Shown here one piece after another: positions 53,885 through 60,916 of a stretch of 64,000 bases of DNA. The DNA comes from Agromyces ramosus (GTDB taxonomy: Bacteria; Actinomycetota; Actinomycetes; Actinomycetales; Microbacteriaceae): the NCBI RefSeq assembly GCF_004216665.1, contig NZ_SGWY01000001.1, positions 1,054,001 through 1,118,000 of the forward strand, read 5' to 3'. Both the position numbers and the translations under genes were made by a program. The notes below the pieces were generated by a model that was given only the letters and a program-made list of their open reading frames with translations, was not told where the DNA came from and made no database searches. Position 1 is the stretch's first letter; each line of letters starts with the position of its first letter.

Positions 53885-54466
53885 ATGGGGAAAGTGGTCA
53901 TGAATGCGTCGGTGTCGGTGGATGGCTTCATTGCGGCTGAGAACGACGATCCCGGTCCACTGTTCGAATGGTTGGTCAGCGGTGACGTGCCGTTGGACGA
54001 CAGCGGCGTACTGAACGTGTCGCAAGCGTCCTACGACCACATCCGGCCGTACTGGGACCAGATCGGGGTGACGATCGCCGGTCGCCACGTCTTCGACATC
54101 ACGGACGGCTGGGACGGGACGCCTCCGAGCGGGATCGACCACGTCGTCGTCGTGACACACCGGCCGGCACCCGAGGGCTGGGACTCCAACGCGGCGTTTC
54201 ACTTCGTCGACGGTATCGAGGCGGCCGTGGCCAAGGCGAGGGAGCTCGCGGGTGACCGCACTGTCGAGGTCGCTGCTGGCGACGTGGGCGGCCAGGCGCT
54301 CGCCGCAGGTTTGGTCGACGAGGTACGCATGGACGTCGCGCCCGTCGTGCTCGGGTCCGGCAAGCGGTACTTCGGCTCCGTCGACTCGCAGCACCTGCTG
54401 GAGGACCCGAACGTAGTCATTCAGGGCAACCGAGTGCTTCACCTGTGCTATCGAGTGCGCCGTTGA
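53885..54466 (+). CDS. Dihydrofolate-reductase-like (RibD C-terminal) family protein
   Basis: 193 aa; GAGGAGG upstream of ATG 53885. The N-terminus KVVMNASVSVDGFIAAENDD, the middle VTIAGRHVFDITDGW and the GGDVGG-like nucleotide site (VAAGDVGGQALAAGLVDEVR) match the RibD_C/YyaP group of NADPH-dependent reductases. Substrate unknown in most members; actual folate reduction is doubtful. Downstream of and probably controlled by the AraC gene. Confidence 0.85.
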   Translation: MGKVVMNASVSVDGFIAAENDDPGPLFEWLVSGDVPLDDSGVLNVSQASYDHIRPYWDQIGVTIAGRHVFDITDGWDGTPPSGIDHVVVVTHRPAPEGWDSNAAFHFVDGIEAAVAKARELAGDRTVEVAAGDVGGQALAAGLVDEVRMDVAPVVLGSGKRYFGSVDSQHLLEDPNVVIQGNRVLHLCYRVRR

Positions 54467-54908
54467 CCGATCCCTCATTGGATGGGCGAAGCCTCGTCCG
54501 GGTAGGCCTCGTCAGCCAGCGACAACACGATGGGATGTCCCGGTAACGGTTCCCGGGTAGCTGATGTCGCACGAATGCGAGACGGCGAGGGACGAGGGAC
54601 TCGTGCAGAACGAGTGAGGGGATCGCCTCATCAGCTTGCAGGTCGACAGTTCGTGAATATGCCCATCGCGTGCTCGCGCTGGGGTCTGAGGACCAGGCGC
54701 CTTCGACGCTGCCGTCAGCTCGCTCGACGTGAACCATCGCGAACGGGACCCGATGGGCATCGTCGGAGCCACCTCTGGGGGCGATGGTCACGCACCAGCG
54801 TCGAGGCGGAGCATCCTCGATGATTGAGGTGGTGACGTCCCAACGGCGTGATGACAACCGCCTCGTGAATCGGAGGACAGGGAGCCCATGGATGCGCGCG
54901 CGACTCAT
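54417..54908 (-). CDS. Possible hypothetical protein (leaderless)
   Basis: 163 aa frame on the minus strand. The only argument for reality is a leaderless promoter signature: TAGGCT (54920-54915) six bases before the ATG at 54908. The middle (HRVPFAMVHVERADGSVEGA) looks protein-like, but the C-terminal part is Arg/Ser-rich and overlaps the end of the DHFR-like gene antisense by 50 bases, so a decayed gene with an early frameshift is equally possible. Confidence 0.3.
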   Translation of the reverse strand: MSRARIHGLPVLRFTRRLSSRRWDVTTSIIEDAPPRRWCVTIAPRGGSDDAHRVPFAMVHVERADGSVEGAWSSDPSASTRWAYSRTVDLQADEAIPSLVLHESLVPRRLAFVRHQLPGNRYRDIPSCCRWLTRPTRTRLRPSNEGSVNGALDSTGEALGCPE

Positions 54909-55073
54909 GCAATGAGCCTAGGGGCCGGCGTTGTTCGCCCACCGACACCCGCCGACGGCGCCTGCTGACGCTGCACTCTCATCGAGGGACCGGCTTTCGG
55001 GCGCAATGAAATCCTCGATGATTTCGACCGCTGTCGACGCGGCCGAAGACGGGGTCTGTGGTGAGCGACGCGG
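54909..55073. other. Short gene-free stretch
   Basis: Sequence between the doubtful minus-strand frame and the RidA gene. It contains the phrase GGACCGGCTTTCGGG-like (54979-54994), which recurs near 55568 (CGACCGGCTTTCGGGG), a small repeat in the decayed zone. No frame looks coding. Confidence 0.4.
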
Positions 55074-55457
55074 TCAGCTGGCCGTATGCGCGGTCATCAT
55101 TATCGACACCAGGATGCCTCCCAAGTCAGGTCCGAGCCGGGCGACGGCGCGGGTCGGAAGAGGCTGATCGAAGACCTCCGAGTAGGCCTCGTTCATGCCG
55201 GCGAAGTCAGCAGGTTGTGCAAGCAACACGGTGACCAGGGTCACGTCGGCAAGAGTGCTGCCGCTCGCATGAAGGATGGCCTCGCAGTTGTGCAACGCCT
55301 GCCGTGTCTGATCCTGAATCGATGACCCGGCCAGCTCGCCGGTCGCCGGATCGATCCCGACCATTCCCGACACGTAGATCGTCGAACCCGCTCGCACACC
55401 CTGGCTGTACAGCGGAGAGCTCGGCGCGTTGTCCGTACGGATGATCTGCCTGTTCAT
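55074..55457 (-). CDS. ridA: RidA (YjgF/UK114) family protein
   Basis: 127 aa, the full length of the family. Characteristic stretches: YSQGVRAGSTIYVSGMVGID, QTRQALHNCEAILHASGSTL, and TRAVARLGPDLGGILVSI with the Arg that anchors the substrate carboxylate. RidA deaminates reactive enamines/imines from PLP enzymes. TAGGCT seven bases before the ATG (minus strand) suggests leaderless transcription. It stands alone in the accessory region; the frame extending upstream is not part of the protein. Confidence 0.88.
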   Translation of the reverse strand: MNRQIIRTDNAPSSPLYSQGVRAGSTIYVSGMVGIDPATGELAGSSIQDQTRQALHNCEAILHASGSTLADVTLVTVLLAQPADFAGMNEAYSEVFDQPLPTRAVARLGPDLGGILVSIMMTAHTAS

Positions 55458-55859
55458 GGACCGGAGCCTATGCCTGCCCGGGGCAGAACAACCGAAATGC
55501 CGCGCACGCCCTGACATGCACGAACTCGAGACCGCAGCCCGAATGTGACCGGATTGCGGGCGCTGAGCGACCGGCTTTCGGGGCGCGTGAGACGGATGGA
55601 TAACCGACCGCGAAGGGGCGAACTGTGCCGAGACCTCGAGTTCCGGAGGAGCTGGATACCGCCCTGAGCGGATCAGTTCCACCAGGCACGCACAGAGTCC
55701 GATCTGCTCGACGACGGTCTCGACTTCGTCGACGTTCGACTCGACGATGCGGCGGTGCACTGGCGTGAGCCATTCTGAACTGACACCCACTGGGGACTCG
55801 CTTACGCCCTCGTGGATCACGTTCTCGTCGCCGACTCAGAGCTGACTTGTTCGAGCTGC
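55458..55859. other. Gene-free decayed stretch before the att repeat
   Basis: About 400 bp without convincing coding potential on either strand; open frames here are Arg/Ser-rich and lack ribosome sites. It ends in the first att-like repeat and probably represents remains of an older element. Confidence 0.5.
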
Positions 55860-55990
55860 GGTCAGAATGTGGACACGCGAATTGACGCGAGCTGAAATCT
55901 GTCGACCTGAACGGCCTGAGATCCCCGAGATTCTGCTGTAGCGAGGGAGGGACTCCAACCCGCGACACCACGATTATGAGCCGTGTGCTC
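55860..55990. repeat. Distal att-like direct repeat with tRNA 3' fragment
   Basis: Aligned with 59051-59184 it differs at about six positions plus a 3-bp deletion (CTG-TAG versus CTGTTGTAG). Bases 55939-55990 are the 3' 52 bases of the tRNA (minus strand), stopping inside the D stem. The T-loop TTCGAGT is changed to TTGGAGT, so this copy is non-functional. Confidence 0.8.
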
Positions 55991-56148
55991 GTATCGGCGG
56001 CCCGAATTGCCGCAGTCAACCGTCGCGAAGCTCGGGACTTCGCTACTCTTCGCTCACGAGACCGCTACACGGTCATGCGACGAGAACGCCAAGTGTGGCC
56101 AGAATGTGGTCACGCGTCTCGCGCAATCGGCGGCTCTTGATGTGATGC

Positions 56149-56209
56149 ATCAGGTCATGCCTGACGGTTCTGGATCAGGACATCTCTCACAGTTGAGGTA
56201 TCAGGACAT
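56149..56209. repeat. Three ATCAGG[T/A]CAT repeats, possible IS end remnant
   Basis: ATCAGGTCAT at 56149, ATCAGGACAT at 56174 and 56200, spaced 25-26 bp. Multiple short direct repeats of this kind occur at the ends of IS481-type insertion sequences in actinobacteria (recalled, unverified). No transposase frame is adjacent, so it would be a solo end. Confidence 0.35.
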
Positions 56210-56607
56210 CGTGACGGATAGAGGGTTTGGCGGGTTCGTCCGCGGAGTCGGCCGTTGCTGAAGTATTTGGTGCCGCGCTTGGGCCGGATCAGAAACGCAA
56301 CGGCCGGCCTCCTTGGAGTCGAGCCGGTCGGCTGACGCGCCCGTAGCTGTCATCCTGCTCGAATACGCCAATGGACGTGTGGTCGACCTGATCAGCGGCT
56401 TCCACGGGTCGCACACCGGCGTACTCATCCCACATGGTTGGCCTCAACTCCTCAGAGGTGGCCGACGTCGTGCGCGAGGGCCAGCATTGGCTGCAGGAAC
56501 TGCATCGTTCGTTGGCGGCGGACTCACACCTTCTTCAGCGCAGCTTCCGCGGCAGGTCCATCTTCCCAGGCCATGTGCAATCCGAGCGGAGCTCAGGGCC
56601 TCCACGG

Positions 56608-56636
56608 TTGCGACAGAGTTACCGCTGCGACAGGCT
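56608..56636 (+). promoter_or_regulatory. Leaderless promoter of the CHAT gene
   Basis: TTGCGA (56608-56613), 17-bp spacer, CAGGCT (56631-56636); the ATG at 56643 lies six bases further, where transcription should start. No ribosome binding site precedes the ATG, consistent with a leaderless mRNA. Confidence 0.6.
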
Positions 56637-56642
56637 CAGCTC

Positions 56643-58769
56643 ATGGACACCGTGATGGAGCTCGAGATCGGGCCAAGCCCCGAGCCGGGGTCCTTCACGG
56701 TGCGCGTGCTCCGGTCGGCCAGTGGCGACGAGCCGACTGGAATCATCACGCTCGACGTCGACGAACTCCTCGCTCACCGGCCGCTCTTGGAAGCCACAGT
56801 TCTCTCATCCGCGGTCTCTGCACGGCGCATCCTTCCAGCGACGGAGGTGGTCTTACGTGCCATGGGAGAGCGGTTATTCGTCGCCACGTTCGACGGCGCG
56901 GTCGGCGCGGCGTATCGCACCAGCCGGGCGATCGCCTCGGAGCGAGGAACGGCGCTCCAGATCGCGCTGCGCCTGACGGCGCCGGAACTCGCGACGTTAC
57001 CGTGGGAGTCTTTGTTCGATCCTCAGGCCGGGGTATACCTCTGCCGGAAGGAGCCGCTTGTACGCCACGTCCCCGCGCCACATGCGTCGCCGGCGCTTGC
57101 GATTTCACCGCCGTTGCGCATCCTCGCCATGGTGGCCTCGCCACGCGGGCTGCCCAAGCTTGACGTCGAAGCTGAACGCGAGCGCCTGGAGGAGGCGCTG
57201 CGGCCTCAGCTCCTCGACGGCCTCATCCACCTCGAGTGGCTCGAGGAGGCATCATGGCAGGGCATCCACAGCAGACTTCTCGCGAAGAAATGGCACGTAC
57301 TGCACTTCATCGGGCACGGTACGTTCGACACCGAGTCCGATGAAGGAATGCTCGCGTTCGTCGGCCCGGACGGCAGGGCCGATCTCGTCCCGGCGAATGC
57401 TCTCGCAGACCTGCTCGACGAGGCCGAGCCAACACCAAGACTCGTCGTCTTGAACTCCTGCCAGTCGGGTGCAACTGGCGCCACCGATCTCTTTTCGGGC
57501 ACAGCCGCGGCACTCGCGCACAGCGGGATCCGCGCGGTCGCGGCAATGCAGTTCTCGATCAGCGACTCGGCCGCTATCGCGTTCGCACGGGCCTTCTACA
57601 CTGCGCTTGCCTACGGCCGAGGCGTGGATGAAGCAGTTCGGAGCGGCCGCATCGGAATCCTGGGGCTCGGCCGCGGCACACTCGAATGGGTGACGCCGAT
57701 GCTCTATCTCCGCGGCGATGATGCGCACCTCTACTCGATCACTCAGGCGCCAGCGTCGACCGAAGTTCCGACGAAGCCAGAACCCAACCCTGACCCGGAA
57801 AAGGTAGTGCAGCCGACGTCGCTGCCGGAGGCAGAACCCGAACCTGACCCGGAACCCGTCGTGGAGCCGCGGTCCCTGCCGGAGGCTGAACCCGCACCAA
57901 CGCCCGACCCGAAGCCGGAGCCCGCACGGGAGCCGAAGTCGCCACTGGACACCGAACCCGAGGCCGCGCCGATTGCAGAACTTGAACCCGAACTAAAACC
58001 TGTTCTGGAGCCGAAGTCGCTGCCGGAGGCCGAACCCGAACCCGAACCAACGCCCGACCCGAAGCCGGAGCCCGCACGGGAGCCGAAGGCGCCACTGGAC
58101 TCCGAACCCGAGGCCGCGTCGATGGAGGAACCCGAATCGGAATCCGAGGCCGGACCATTGCCGAGGTCGGAGGCGGACCCCGAAGCCAGCCCCAACGCAG
58201 TTGCTATACAGGCACTGGCAACTGAGGCGAGAGCGGGTGCCTTGACGGAATCCGCCGAGCCGGAGTCCGCGCCGTCCGGAGCCCGACGCCGCTGGGTGCT
58301 TTGGATCGGTCTCGGAGGCGTGCTGGTGGTGGCAGTGATCGCGGCCATCAGCCTCTTGCCTCGATGGTACGGCGGGGGCAATCCATCGATCGGTTCCCTG
58401 GTTGGAGTTACGGTGCCGATGAATGGGATCACCTCATCCAACCTCTCGTGCCAAGCGGGAGACCGCATGATCATTGCAGCGTCGGGCGAGGGATGGTACG
58501 ACGCCTCGGACGCGTCGCGAGTCGGTCCGGAAGGGCTCACAAACGGCGAGCTCCCCGAGCTGCGGGTCCTTGGCTCAGCGAACACCGCCTCGCTCATTGG
58601 ATGGCTCGACACTGACGATGACGACAAGGATCGATTCGCCGTCGGCTCGTCCACGAGCTACGCCTGTCCCGTCGACGGCACGCTATATCTCGGGATCAAC
58701 GACAAGGAAATCATGGACAATCGCGGCCAATTCGAGGTCGTCGTCCAACATGTCCCCGCTCAGGAGTGA
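56643..58769 (+). CDS. CHAT protease with Pro/Glu linker, membrane span and PA-IL-like lectin domain
   Basis: 708 aa. CHAT domain ~10-365: the lead-in ALQIALRLTAPELATLPWES, catalytic His225 in HFIGHGTFD and Cys273 in VVLNSCQSGAT form the caspase-like dyad. Residues ~371-548 are a Pro/Glu/Asp/Lys-rich linker containing a 34-residue duplication (starts ~411 and ~459). A basic ARRR precedes one membrane helix (~551-572), predicting N-inside. The C-terminal ~585-706 resembles PA-IL (LecA) lectins: MIIAASGEGWYDASD, ASLIGWL, and DGTLYLGIND followed by DNRGQFEV, with the Asn-Asp and Asp-Asn pairs where LecA binds calcium. So a cytosolic protease is tied to an outside sugar-binding-like domain. No partner gene is adjacent. 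The frame upstream of 56643 is non-coding. GC and codon use are less extreme than in core genes, suggesting transfer. Confidence 0.85.
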   Translation: MDTVMELEIGPSPEPGSFTVRVLRSASGDEPTGIITLDVDELLAHRPLLEATVLSSAVSARRILPATEVVLRAMGERLFVATFDGAVGAAYRTSRAIASERGTALQIALRLTAPELATLPWESLFDPQAGVYLCRKEPLVRHVPAPHASPALAISPPLRILAMVASPRGLPKLDVEAERERLEEALRPQLLDGLIHLEWLEEASWQGIHSRLLAKKWHVLHFIGHGTFDTESDEGMLAFVGPDGRADLVPANALADLLDEAEPTPRLVVLNSCQSGATGATDLFSGTAAALAHSGIRAVAAMQFSISDSAAIAFARAFYTALAYGRGVDEAVRSGRIGILGLGRGTLEWVTPMLYLRGDDAHLYSITQAPASTEVPTKPEPNPDPEKVVQPTSLPEAEPEPDPEPVVEPRSLPEAEPAPTPDPKPEPAREPKSPLDTEPEAAPIAELEPELKPVLEPKSLPEAEPEPEPTPDPKPEPAREPKAPLDSEPEAASMEEPESESEAGPLPRSEADPEASPNAVAIQALATEARAGALTESAEPESAPSGARRRWVLWIGLGGVLVVAVIAAISLLPRWYGGGNPSIGSLVGVTVPMNGITSSNLSCQAGDRMIIAASGEGWYDASDASRVGPEGLTNGELPELRVLGSANTASLIGWLDTDDDDKDRFAVGSSTSYACPVDGTLYLGINDKEIMDNRGQFEVVVQHVPAQE
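57874..58117 (+). repeat. Duplicated ~100-bp coding repeat in the CHAT linker
   Basis: The segment at about 57874-57974 recurs at about 58017-58117 with few changes, encoding two copies of a PEAEP...PTPDPKPEPAREPK...PLD-type unit. A shorter LPEAEPEP unit precedes them. Near identity at DNA level implies recent duplication and easy length variation of the linker. Confidence 0.8.
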
Positions 58770-58795
58770 GTGGATGGCCATACCCCAGCGAGTCT

Positions 58796-59086
58796 AGAGC
58801 GAGTCTGGCGGTCGCTTCCGGGGCGAACGTGAAAGCAGTCCAGCGCATGCTTGGGCATGCCTCTGCGGCGAAGACCCTCGACACCTACTCGGACCTCTTC
58901 GACGATGATCTCGATATCGTTGCTGTCGACTCTCGACGAGGCCGCGTCGAGAGTTCTGAGCGCGCTCGACTGACACCGAACCGCGGCACGGCTACACGTT
59001 GGCGGATCACGATCCCATTGTCGGAATCACACCCAGTCGGTTTGAGATGTGGTCAGAATGTGGACACGCGAATCGACGCGAGCTGA
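58796..59086 (+). pseudogene. Tyrosine recombinase (integrase) C-terminal remnant
   Basis: The frame from 58796 reads RASLAVASGANVKAVQRMLG followed by HASAAKTLDTYSDLFDDDLD, the conserved end of phage-type integrases: the second-His region (GHAS) and the nucleophile Tyr in LDTYSDLF are intact. Everything upstream (core-binding domain, first Arg, Lys) is missing and a stop codon precedes the fragment; after ~58915 the sequence drifts. It lies 46 bp from the tRNA, in the direction expected for an int gene at an attachment site. Not functional. Confidence 0.82.
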
Positions 59087-59184
59087 AATCCGTCGACCTG
59101 AACGGCCTGAGATCCGCGAGATTCTGCTGTTGTAGCGAGGGCGGGACTCGAACCCGCGACACCACGATTATGAGCCGTGTGCTC
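59051..59184. repeat. tRNA-proximal att-like direct repeat
   Basis: Second copy of the 55860-55990 repeat; its last 52 bases are the 3' part of the intact tRNA(CAU). Recombination between the two copies would excise about 3.2 kb and leave one tRNA gene. Confidence 0.8.
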
Positions 59185-59206
59185 TAACCACCTGAGCTAC
59201 CCCGCC
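59133..59206 (-). tRNA. tRNA-Met/Ile2 (anticodon CAU)
   Basis: 74 nt. Acceptor stem GGCGGGG pairs with CCTCGCT (two G-U pairs), D arm GCTC...GAGC, anticodon loop CTCATAA, T arm GCGGG-TTCGAGT-CCCGC. CAU with this body is most like the elongator tRNA-Met; a lysidine-modified tRNA-Ile2 cannot be excluded. CCA is not encoded. The two acceptor wobbles may reflect replacement of its 3' end by the integrated element. Confidence 0.9.
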
Positions 59207-59241
59207 GGGTAGGCCTCGTCGGTCGGACCGAAGAGAACCAG

Positions 59242-59313
<72 letters not shown>

Positions 59314-59378
59314 GTGTGCCGAACTCGGCAACCGTACGAGGATATCACCTCGCAAGGTGTGCTCCGAATCGGCTGGCG

Positions 59379-59765
59379 TCAGCCGATTGCGGACTCCGAC
59401 ACCACCACGAACGCCACGAACGCCACGTAGGCGGCGATCCCGAGCACCGCGATTCCGGTGAAGACGTACCCGAGAATGAGGCCGGTGAGCGCGGCCGCGC
59501 CACCCTGATCGCCGGTGCGGCGGATCTGGCCGCGCGCCAGATGGCCGCACACGATCGCCGGGATCGAGCCGATCGGCCCGAGAACGACGAACGACAGCGC
59601 GAGCCCGAGACTCACCCACGCGAGCACGTTGTGCGGCCGGGTGGGCGACGCGGGTGCGTGCACAGCGACCTCCGCCGGCACAGACTCAGCCGCCGGCACA
59701 GGCCCAGCCGACGGCGGCAGGGTCGGTATGGGTGTCGGCGCAGGGGCGGTCGGCAGGACGTCCAT
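59379..59765 (-). CDS. DUF4190 two-span membrane protein
   Basis: 128 aa. A Pro/Ala-rich N-terminal half, then the DUF4190 core: AWVSLGLALSFVVLGPIGSI, GHLARGQIRRTG, ALTGLILGYVFTGIAVLGIA. These are small actinobacterial membrane proteins of unknown role. Located just upstream of the tRNA pair on the same strand. Confidence 0.83.
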   Translation of the reverse strand: MDVLPTAPAPTPIPTLPPSAGPVPAAESVPAEVAVHAPASPTRPHNVLAWVSLGLALSFVVLGPIGSIPAIVCGHLARGQIRRTGDQGGAAALTGLILGYVFTGIAVLGIAAYVAFVAFVVVSESAIG

Positions 59766-59861
59766 TCGGGCTCCATCGTCAGGGTCGCGCGCGTCGAGAG
59801 GTCGCCGCGCGAGCCGGGGGTCGGGGGTCGGCTCAGACTATCGGCGTGCGCGGGTCCGAGA

Positions 59862-59894
59862 CGGATGCCGCAGGCAGGTCGCCCGCGGCATCCG
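59862..59894 (-). terminator. Terminator-like hairpin after malG
   Basis: A 10-bp perfect stem (59862-59871 with 59885-59894) around a 13-nt loop starts 5 bases after the malG stop codon, built from the GGATGCC heptamer. It probably ends the sugar-importer transcript. Confidence 0.6.
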
Positions 59895-59899
59895 CTCGA

Positions 59900-60916
59900 C
59901 TACTTGACCGCCCCGGCCGTGAGGCCGCCGACGATGTACTTCTGCAGCCAGAGGAACAGCGCCACGACCGGCAGCATCGCCATCACGGCACCGGCCGAGA
60001 ACGCACTCCAGTCGGCGTACCGAGGGTTGGACACGAGCTTCGTCAGGCCCACCGCGAGCGTCTGCTTCTCGGTGTCGATGAGGATCACGGATGCCACGGC
60101 GAACTCGTTCACCGAGAAGATGAACGACAGCAGCGCCACGACCGCGAGGATCGGGGCCGCGAGGCGCAGGATGATCGTGAAGAAGATGCGAGCATGGCCC
60201 GCGCCGTCGATCTTCGCGGCCTCGTCGATCGACGCCGGGATCGTGTTGAAGAAGCCGTACATGAGGAAGGTGTTCACGCCGAGCGCCCCGCCCAGGTACA
60301 CCATGATCAGGCCGATGTGGGTGTTCAGGCCGATCGCCGGGAACCAGTCCGAGATCGCGCTCATCAGCAGGAAGATCGCGACGACGGCGAGCATCTGCGG
60401 GAACATCTGCACGATGACGATGGAGACGAGTCCGACTCGGCGCCCCGTGAAGCGCATGCGCGAGAAGGAATACGCGGCGAGCGCGCCCAGGAACACCGTG
60501 CCGACGGCCGTGATGCCGGCGATGACGATCGTGTTCGCGAACCACTGCGTGAACGGAACCTGCGGGTCGGTGAGGATCCGCACGTAGCTCTCAAGTCCGA
60601 TCTTCGAGAAGAGCGCGTTCGATCCGGTGAGCGTGCCCTGCGGGTTCAGCGACGACGACACGACGAACACGATCGGGAAGAGCGCGAACACCACCATCAC
60701 GATGCCCACGATGTGGCGCCAGCCGGTCGCGCGGAACCATCGTCCGAAGCTGAAGGGCTTGCGCGGGGGAACGTACTCCGTGCCGCCGGGTCCGCCGGCG
60801 TCCGCATCCGCGATCGCACGACGCCTCGCCTCGGTGTCGAGCCCCGCCGCGAGGATCTCGGCCTCGACGACCGGCCCCTCGACCCACGACCGGTGCTGCT
60901 TCGTCTCCTTGGCCAT
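59900..60916 (-). CDS. malG: Sugar ABC transporter permease, MalG-like
   Basis: 338 aa with six membrane helices after a long (~70-residue) cytosolic N-terminus. Coupling helix EAA motif: DEAAKIDGAGHARIFFTIIL. The ATG overlaps the malF stop codon by one base. Partner of the permease and binding protein immediately upstream. No ATPase gene follows; actinobacterial sugar importers often borrow a shared MsiK-type ATPase. Confidence 0.9.
   Translation of the reverse strand: MAKETKQHRSWVEGPVVEAEILAAGLDTEARRRAIADADAGGPGGTEYVPPRKPFSFGRWFRATGWRHIVGIVMVVFALFPIVFVVSSSLNPQGTLTGSNALFSKIGLESYVRILTDPQVPFTQWFANTIVIAGITAVGTVFLGALAAYSFSRMRFTGRRVGLVSIVIVQMFPQMLAVVAIFLLMSAISDWFPAIGLNTHIGLIMVYLGGALGVNTFLMYGFFNTIPASIDEAAKIDGAGHARIFFTIILRLAAPILAVVALLSFIFSVNEFAVASVILIDTEKQTLAVGLTKLVSNPRYADWSAFSAGAVMAMLPVVALFLWLQKYIVGGLTAGAVK

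Larger units (their letters stand above)
55991..56642. other. Gene-free stretch inside the islet
   Basis: 650 bp between the distal repeat and the CHAT start. It contains a short third echo of the att-proximal sequence (TGTGGCCAGAATGTGGTCAC at 56095-56114), three ATCAGGNCAT repeats and, at its end, the CHAT promoter. Open frames here are poor and I assign no gene. Confidence 0.5.
55860..59184. mobile_element. 3.2-kb genomic islet flanked by tRNA-derived direct repeats
   Basis: Two direct repeats (55860-55990 and 59051-59184, about six substitutions and one 3-bp indel) bound a segment whose only large gene is the CHAT protein. Each repeat has ~80 bp of non-tRNA sequence plus the 3' part of the tRNA(CAU) gene. 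A tyrosine-recombinase C-terminal fragment lies next to the intact tRNA, the usual int position for tRNA-targeted elements. The fragment and the diverged repeats say the element is old and no longer mobile by itself. Confidence 0.7.

Noticed and set aside
55939-55990. Second tRNA(CAU) gene
   Set aside because: Only the 3' 52 bases are present and the T-loop is mutated; it is an attachment-site remnant.
55468-56019. Minus-strand 183-aa frame in the decayed zone
   Set aside because: Crosses the att-like repeat and tRNA remnant, is Arg/Ser-rich and has no recognisable domain.
56040-56310. IS481-family insertion sequence
   Set aside because: Three ATCAGGNCAT repeats resemble an IS end, but no transposase or matching second end is visible; kept only as a low-confidence repeat.
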